Positions 6,039-9,857 of a DNA stretch of 9,857 bases are shown piece after piece. The stretch comes from Dehalococcoidia bacterium (GTDB lineage: Bacteria; Chloroflexota; Dehalococcoidia; UBA1151; UBA1328). The DNA lies in contig JASLNQ010000060.1 of the NCBI GenBank assembly GCA_030745955.1, forward strand, positions 1 to 9,857, given 5' to 3'. Position numbers and translations under genes: made by a program. Positions within the stretch are counted from its first letter, which is position 1. Each line of letters starts with the position of its first letter. The notes under the pieces were generated by a model. It was given only the letters and a program-made list of their open reading frames with translations, ran no database searches and had not been told where the DNA came from.

Positions 6039-7136
6039 CTAGACTTTTGCGCCCTGCTTCGACCAGATGTCGAGCATGTCTTCCATGCCGGGGATCATCT
6101 TGCGGAGCATCGTGACGATGGGCAGGTTGTACGGGCAGCGCTGCTCGCAGACCATGCAGGCATCGCAGGCGGCATGGTCGTTGATCTTCGCCATGGTGCT
6201 TTCCCGGTCCTCCCACTCGTCGTCCACCCGTGACTGCTCCCACGGGAATTCGCTGAACTTCGCCGGTCCCATCGTGCGGTAGTGGTTGTACATCACGTCG
6301 GTGCCCAGTGTGCTGGGAATCTCGATATCCGATGGGCACGGCATGCATGCGGAACAGATGCGGCAGCGCTCGGTGGCGAGTTTCGATACCCAGTCTGCTA
6401 TCTCGGCTTCCTCGGCTGCAGTCAGCGTTATGTCGTCCAGGTGGGCGACACGAGAGTTCTGGTCAACCTCGTCGACGGTGGTCGCTCCGGGGCATGCCAC
6501 CGAGATCGACTGGTTCAACAGCCACTTCAGCGTGAGCGGCGCGGGGAGCAGGCCGGTGGCGATGGGCTTCATGATCGTTGCGCCGACGTTCTTCTCGACG
6601 GCCAGTGGAATGAGCTCAGCCAGTGGTTCGCGCTCAACGATGTTCATGGGCACGAGAAAAGTATCGAAATCGAACCGCTTCAACGCCGCCACCAGGACCG
6701 ATGGATCCGTATGGCTGGTGACGCCGATGTTGCGGATCATGCCCTGCTCTCTAGCCTCGACCAGCGCTTCGAGCGGGCCACCCAGCCTGACCTCCATGTC
6801 GTCCATATCGTAAAGTGCGTGAAGGTGGTAGTTGTCGATGTAATCGGTCTGGAGTTTTTCGAGCGATTCCCTGATGTGCTGCGCCGCTCCCTCTTTTGTC
6901 TTCGAACCGGTCTTTGACGAGATGTGGACACCCTCGCGCTGCCCTTTCAGGGCCTTACCGAGCTTGATCTCGCTATCCCAGTAGCCCTGTGCGGTGTCGA
7001 AGTAATTGACACCGAGGTCGAGTGCGCGGAAGACGATTTGCTTCGCATGGTCGTACTCCGACGAGCCAAGCTGGGCGCTTCCGAGTCCGACGGGGGAAAC
7101 TTCGATGCCGGTTGAACCGAGTGGGCGTTTATTCAT
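6039..7136 (-). CDS. Aldo/keto reductase with C-terminal 4Fe-4S cysteine motifs
   Basis: A 365-residue fusion of an aldo/keto reductase barrel (about 1-250) and a ferredoxin-like tail, the architecture of the COG1453-type family. The AKR tetrad is visible as D47, Y52, K75 and H106, with LGSTGIEVSPVGLGSAQLG at the N-terminus and a GATIMKPIATG strand late in the barrel. The tail has CRICSACMPCP (C258, C261, C264, C267) and, 57 residues on, CDACMVCEQRCP (C324, C327, C330, C334), which suit one or two 4Fe-4S clusters. It probably moves electrons between NADPH or the cluster and a carbonyl or other substrate; the reaction is not known. ATG at 7136-7134 has GGAG 7 bases upstream. It is the first gene of a two-gene operon with the GNAT protein and is divergent from the MetE-like gene. 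Confidence 0.93.
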   Translation of the reverse strand: MNKRPLGSTGIEVSPVGLGSAQLGSSEYDHAKQIVFRALDLGVNYFDTAQGYWDSEIKLGKALKGQREGVHISSKTGSKTKEGAAQHIRESLEKLQTDYIDNYHLHALYDMDDMEVRLGGPLEALVEAREQGMIRNIGVTSHTDPSVLVAALKRFDFDTFLVPMNIVEREPLAELIPLAVEKNVGATIMKPIATGLLPAPLTLKWLLNQSISVACPGATTVDEVDQNSRVAHLDDITLTAAEEAEIADWVSKLATERCRICSACMPCPSDIEIPSTLGTDVMYNHYRTMGPAKFSEFPWEQSRVDDEWEDRESTMAKINDHAACDACMVCEQRCPYNLPIVTMLRKMIPGMEDMLDIWSKQGAKV

Positions 7137-7184
7137 TCGGAAACTCCGTTGGGTACCGTTTCAGTCGCAACATGGTACGACGTA

Positions 7185-7215
7185 ATTACAGGGCGTGTGC
7201 CATGGCGTCTGTCAG
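7185..7215 (-). promoter_or_regulatory. Candidate promoter for the aldo/keto reductase-GNAT operon
   Basis: On the minus strand CTGACA (7215-7210) and TGTAAT (7190-7185) each match five of six sigma-70 consensus bases, but the 19-base spacing is longer than ideal. Transcription would start about 40 bases before the reductase ATG. Tentative. Confidence 0.25.
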
Positions 7216-7267
7216 TTGGTGTAGCGTTCCGGGGGTTGACTGATCGGACCAGTCCCTGGTGATGGCA

Positions 7268-7302
7268 TATAACGCGGTCTCGGTGCGGTCCTCGCTACGA
7301 GG
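7268..7302 (+). promoter_or_regulatory. Candidate -10 box and leader hairpin of the MetE-like gene
   Basis: TATAAC at 7268-7273 fits a -10 box, but no good -35 box lies at the right distance. Right after the expected start comes CCTCG-CTA-CGAGG (7290-7302), a perfect 5-bp stem with a 3-base loop. If the -10 box is real, the ATG at 7259 cannot be the start codon of the gene, which supports the GTG at 7349. Confidence 0.3.
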
Positions 7303-7348
7303 CGCCAATACTACACGGGTCTTTAGCAATGGAATTCGGGAAATCATC

Positions 7349-8428
7349 GTGACCAGCTTATACACAGAGTTGTTCCCAACCTTTGTTGTGGGGAGCCTTC
7401 CCCGCCCGGAGTGGTTGCGCCGGGTGGTCCTTGACCGGCGGGACGGGAACCTTGACGCGGAATCGGCGGAGCACCTGTTCGATATCGCCATTCCATCGGC
7501 TATCGCCATGCAGGAGCGTGCCGGCATTGATTTCGTTTCCGACGGGGAGTGGCGGCGTGAGAGCTACATCAAGGTGATCGCCGAGCACGTCGATGGCTTC
7601 GAGGCCGGGCTCGTGCGCAGCCTGAAACACACAGTCGACGATCCCGCCGTGGTAGCGCCAATCAAGCGCCGTGAGGACCTGACAACTAAAGCTGCAAAAT
7701 TCCTGCTCGCCAATACACACCGCAAGGCCATCGTGACGCTGCCGTCGCCCTACATCCTGGGGTGGCGCATGTGGCGGGAGGACGTTTCGGGCGCGGCCTA
7801 TTCGACCCGGGAGGAGTTCATGGCGGCGAGCGCCGAGATACTGCGTGAAGAGGTTGAGGGCCTGGTGGCAGCCGGGGTCGATCACATCCAGATCGACGAG
7901 CCGTGGCTGCTGTTGCTGGTGGACCCGGAGCACCGGGCGCGGATCGGGGTCAGAAATATCGAAAAAGAGATCGAGACGTGCACGGGGATGATCAACGAGG
8001 TCGTGAAGACAGTTGGCGATACACCCACATCGGTCCACATGTGCCATGCCCACTTCGGGCGGGAACGATATGGCGATGGCGGCTACGAGCCCATCATCGA
8101 CGCACTGGCCGACATAAATGTCGACAGGTTTGCCATGGAGTTCGCAGCTCCCGAGTCACACGGCGTGGGTGTGCTGGCAAGGTTCCCGGCGGGCAAAGTG
8201 CTTGGCCTGGGGGTGATCGACCAGATCGACACGAATGTCGAGACACCGGAGATCGTAATCGAGCGGGTGGAAGAAGCACTCAAGCACGTGCCGGCGGACC
8301 GTATGACGCTGAATCCCGACTGCGGATTCTCGCCGGGTGCGCAGAATCCCATGGATATTGACGAGGCGTTCCTGAAGCTCAGCGCCATGTCTGCCGCGGC
8401 GATGCAGTTGCGGAAACGCCACGGCTGA
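7349..8428 (+). CDS. Cobalamin-independent methionine synthase (MetE C-terminal domain) family protein
   Basis: A 359-residue single-domain relative of the catalytic half of MetE; the N-terminal half of classical MetE is absent. The zinc ligands are kept: H230 and C232 in VHMCHAHFG, E264 in FAMEF and C325 in LNPDCGF. The homocysteine-site motif IDEP is at 182-185, and the opening FVVGSLPRPEW is typical. It should bind zinc and activate a thiol for methyl or alkyl transfer. It could make methionine, as the short archaeal-type enzymes do, or belong to the wider group that includes epoxyalkane:coenzyme M transferase; the sequence alone does not decide. I chose GTG at 7349, with CGGGAA seven bases before it, because homology starts there; an in-frame ATG at 7259 would add 30 residues without family resemblance. 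It is divergent from the reductase operon, and a repeat follows 15 bases after the stop. Confidence 0.88.
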   Translation: MTSLYTELFPTFVVGSLPRPEWLRRVVLDRRDGNLDAESAEHLFDIAIPSAIAMQERAGIDFVSDGEWRRESYIKVIAEHVDGFEAGLVRSLKHTVDDPAVVAPIKRREDLTTKAAKFLLANTHRKAIVTLPSPYILGWRMWREDVSGAAYSTREEFMAASAEILREEVEGLVAAGVDHIQIDEPWLLLLVDPEHRARIGVRNIEKEIETCTGMINEVVKTVGDTPTSVHMCHAHFGRERYGDGGYEPIIDALADINVDRFAMEFAAPESHGVGVLARFPAGKVLGLGVIDQIDTNVETPEIVIERVEEALKHVPADRMTLNPDCGFSPGAQNPMDIDEAFLKLSAMSAAAMQLRKRHG

Positions 8429-8443
8429 AACACATAACAAACC

Positions 8444-8483
8444 CGATTTCCCGAGCGAAATGAAGTGGAGTTGAAGGATCTCG
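8444..8483 (+). repeat. Interspersed repeat copy 5
   Basis: Begins CGATTTCCCGAGCG and ends GGATCTCG. It is a diverged copy in inverted orientation to 8561-8599, with 77 bases between the two. It lies 15 bases after the MetE-like stop codon. Confidence 0.65.
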
Positions 8484-8533
8484 ATGGCAACTGGCTTATT
8501 GTGTCGCCTGCTCAATCGCCTGAATCCGAATTT

Positions 8534-8549
8534 TGATCTCACAAGATCA
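8534..8549. repeat. Small palindrome TGATCT-CACA-AGATCA
   Basis: A perfect 6-bp inverted repeat with a 4-base centre, lying between the two inverted repeat copies (8444-8483 and 8561-8599) and 145 bases before the hydrolase start. It could be an operator half-site pair or part of the repeat element. Confidence 0.35.
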
Positions 8550-8560
8550 CTAACAAGGTT

Positions 8561-8599
8561 GAGGTCCCTCCACTCCGCTTCGCTGCGGTCGGGAAATCG
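8561..8599 (-). repeat. Interspersed repeat copy 6, reversed orientation
   Basis: A 39-bp unit, 37/39 identical to 2143-2181 in the same orientation. It starts GAGGTCCCTCCACTCCGC and ends GGTCGGGAAATCG. It pairs as an inverted copy with 8444-8483. Confidence 0.85.
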
Positions 8600-8693
8600 T
8601 GTTATGGCTTATACGAATTGGCACACTTGCATGAGACCATTTCCGGAGGTCTCGGACCGTTGAGGGGACGGAGCCCAGGAGGAGTAGACGCAA

Positions 8694-9656
8694 ATGGTTG
8701 AAGCAGAGGTCACATTCCACAGTGGGGACGATGAACTGGCCGGTGTACTGGTTCTCCCCGATGGTCCGGGACCCCATCCCGTGACCGTCTTCATCCACGG
8801 ATCGGGCAGTGCCACCCGCGAGGGATTTGGCCTGTACGCCCCGATCTGGAGCGAATTCTCTCGCAACGGGATGGGCTCGGTCTCATGGGACAAGCCCGGT
8901 GTCGGCGACTCGACCGGCAAATTTCTGCAGCAATCGTTCGAGGGCCGCTCCATGGAGGTGATTGCGGCCATCGACTTTCTGAAGCAACGACCCGATGTCG
9001 ACAGTTCGAGAATAGGCCGGTGGGGTATCAGCCAGGCAGGCTGGGTAATGCCGATGGTCTGCGATCGCGCACCGGACGACGTGGCGTTCGTCATCGGCGT
9101 TGGAATTCCCGTGGGCACCGTGGCGGAGCAAGAGCGATTCAGGATCACGCACACACTCCCTGCGGACGGCTATTCAGCCGCGGAGACGGAGCAGGCGCTG
9201 GCCGCTGCAGACCTGGCAACCGAATTGTTGCGCGAGAACGCTTCACTCGAAACGGCAAATCGAAACCTGGACCGGTTTCGGAGTGAGAGATGGTTCGAAC
9301 TGGTGTTCGGCGACTTCGACGAAGCGGACTACGAATTCGGAAAACGAATTTACTTCTACTCTCCGGTCGACCACCTGCCGTCTGTCCGGTGCCCGGTGCT
9401 CGCGATATTCGGGGAGTTGGACACCCTGGTCGACGGCAAGCAGAGCGAACGCGTTCTCAGGGAGCTGTTACCGAAGGCCGGGAACCACGACCTAACGGTG
9501 AAATTCTTCCCAGGGGCCAACCACAGCATGGTCAAGGCCGTGACCGGCGGTCAGGAAGAAATGGGCCGGCGTGAGGGTAACGAATGGGAATATGCAGAAG
9601 GCTACCTGGCGCTGATGAGCGAATGGCTCACGCAACGCCAGATGTCGAGTGTATAA
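8694..9656 (+). CDS. Alpha/beta hydrolase
   Basis: A 320-residue serine hydrolase of the alpha/beta fold, expected to cleave an ester, amide or similar bond. The oxyanion-hole loop FIHGSGSATREGF is at 33-45, WDKPGVGDSTG at 65-75, and the nucleophile elbow GISQAG carries S113. The acid is probably D243 in FGELDTLVD and the base H277 in PGANHSM, so the triad is complete. Residues about 140-225 form a helical cap between the elbow and the acid. No signal peptide is seen, so it is probably cytoplasmic. The start at 8694 is firm: AGGAGGAG (8677-8684) lies 9 bases upstream, the strongest ribosome site in the window. It is preceded by the inverted repeat pair and converges with the enolase-superfamily gene. 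It resembles the COG1073-type hydrolases; the substrate is unknown. Confidence 0.92.
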   Translation: MVEAEVTFHSGDDELAGVLVLPDGPGPHPVTVFIHGSGSATREGFGLYAPIWSEFSRNGMGSVSWDKPGVGDSTGKFLQQSFEGRSMEVIAAIDFLKQRPDVDSSRIGRWGISQAGWVMPMVCDRAPDDVAFVIGVGIPVGTVAEQERFRITHTLPADGYSAAETEQALAAADLATELLRENASLETANRNLDRFRSERWFELVFGDFDEADYEFGKRIYFYSPVDHLPSVRCPVLAIFGELDTLVDGKQSERVLRELLPKAGNHDLTVKFFPGANHSMVKAVTGGQEEMGRREGNEWEYAEGYLALMSEWLTQRQMSSV

Positions 9657-9714
9657 CCACCCAATACTCGTTATTCCGTTCTCATTCTCGGCTAACTACA
9701 ACGCCAATTAGACC

Positions 9715-9857
9715 CTACCAGTCGGCAACCGATCCGTCGTTTTCGTAGTAGTTTTCCCCGCCGAGTTCTTTGTGGTACCCGTAGGCCTCACCGTCGTACG
9801 TTTTGGTAGCTTCTACCTCGTCGATCTCGACACCGAGTCCCGGAGTGTCCCAGAGCT
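9715..9857 (-). CDS. Mandelate racemase/muconate lactonizing enzyme family protein (C-terminal fragment)
   Basis: Only the last 46 residues and the stop codon (TAG at 9717-9715) are in the window. The fragment begins LWDTPGLGVEIDE and ends NDGSVADW. PGLGVEIDE near the C-terminus and a final DGSVADW are what one sees at the end of enolase-superfamily sugar-acid dehydratases such as the galactonate dehydratase group. These enzymes abstract a proton next to a carboxylate using Mg2+, and the catalytic residues are outside the window. The subfamily cannot be fixed from this tail. The gene faces the alpha/beta hydrolase with 58 bases between stop codons, and no clear terminator is visible there. 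Confidence 0.7.
   Translation of the reverse strand, partial: LWDTPGLGVEIDEVEATKTYDGEAYGYHKELGGENYYENDGSVADW

Noticed and set aside
6282..6917. A 211-codon plus-strand frame
   Set aside because: Shadow of the aldo/keto reductase gene.
7148..7180. Inverted repeat GTACC...GGTAC in the divergent promoter region
   Set aside because: Only five pairs with a 16-base centre; expected by chance in this composition.
7358..8053. A 231-codon minus-strand frame
   Set aside because: Shadow of the MetE-like gene, whose zinc ligands are all in the plus-strand frame.

Overview
This 9.86 kb, G+C-rich window carries eight complete or nearly complete protein genes and two genes cut by the window edges. Genes are spread over both strands, and GTG and TTG start codons are frequent. 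The protein families are a single-chain dimeric-type glycyl-tRNA synthetase, an SDR oxidoreductase, an SRPBCC protein, an amidase, a small conserved protein, a two-domain GNAT protein, an aldo/keto reductase with ferredoxin-type cysteine clusters, a one-domain MetE-like zinc methyltransferase, an alpha/beta hydrolase and an enolase-superfamily tail. Gaps between genes hold many short imperfect palindromic repeats. Together these suggest a free-living Chloroflexota bacterium, perhaps of the Dehalococcoidia/SAR202 type. That placement is inferred from the gene mix and the repeat style; no marker gene was tested.

Layout. 1-872 (minus): glyS, lacking its C-terminal end. 873-1057: divergent intergenic region with two competing hairpins in the glyS leader. 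1058-1900 (plus): SDR. 1901-2347: non-coding, with three copies of a 39-42 bp repeat. 2348-2812 (plus): SRPBCC protein. 2813-3178: non-coding, dense repeat cluster. 3179-4615 (plus): amidase. 4697-5071 (plus): small DUF6027-like protein. 5097-6038 and 6039-7136 (minus): GNAT protein and aldo/keto reductase, abutting with no gap, transcribed in the order reductase then GNAT. 7137-7348: divergent promoter region. 7349-8428 (plus): MetE-like enzyme. 8429-8693: intergenic with an inverted pair of the same repeat. 8694-9656 (plus): alpha/beta hydrolase. 9715-9857 (minus): tail of a mandelate racemase/muconate lactonizing enzyme family protein.

How the genes work together. Apart from glyS, most genes encode stand-alone catabolic or redox enzymes, and no single pathway can be read from them. 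The reductase-GNAT pair is the one clear operon; amidase plus DUF6027-like protein is a probable second. I see no mobile element, CRISPR array, tRNA, rRNA or recognisable defence system. The points most worth a second look are the attenuator-like glyS leader, the repeat family, and the uncharacterised parts of the GNAT and DUF6027-like proteins.
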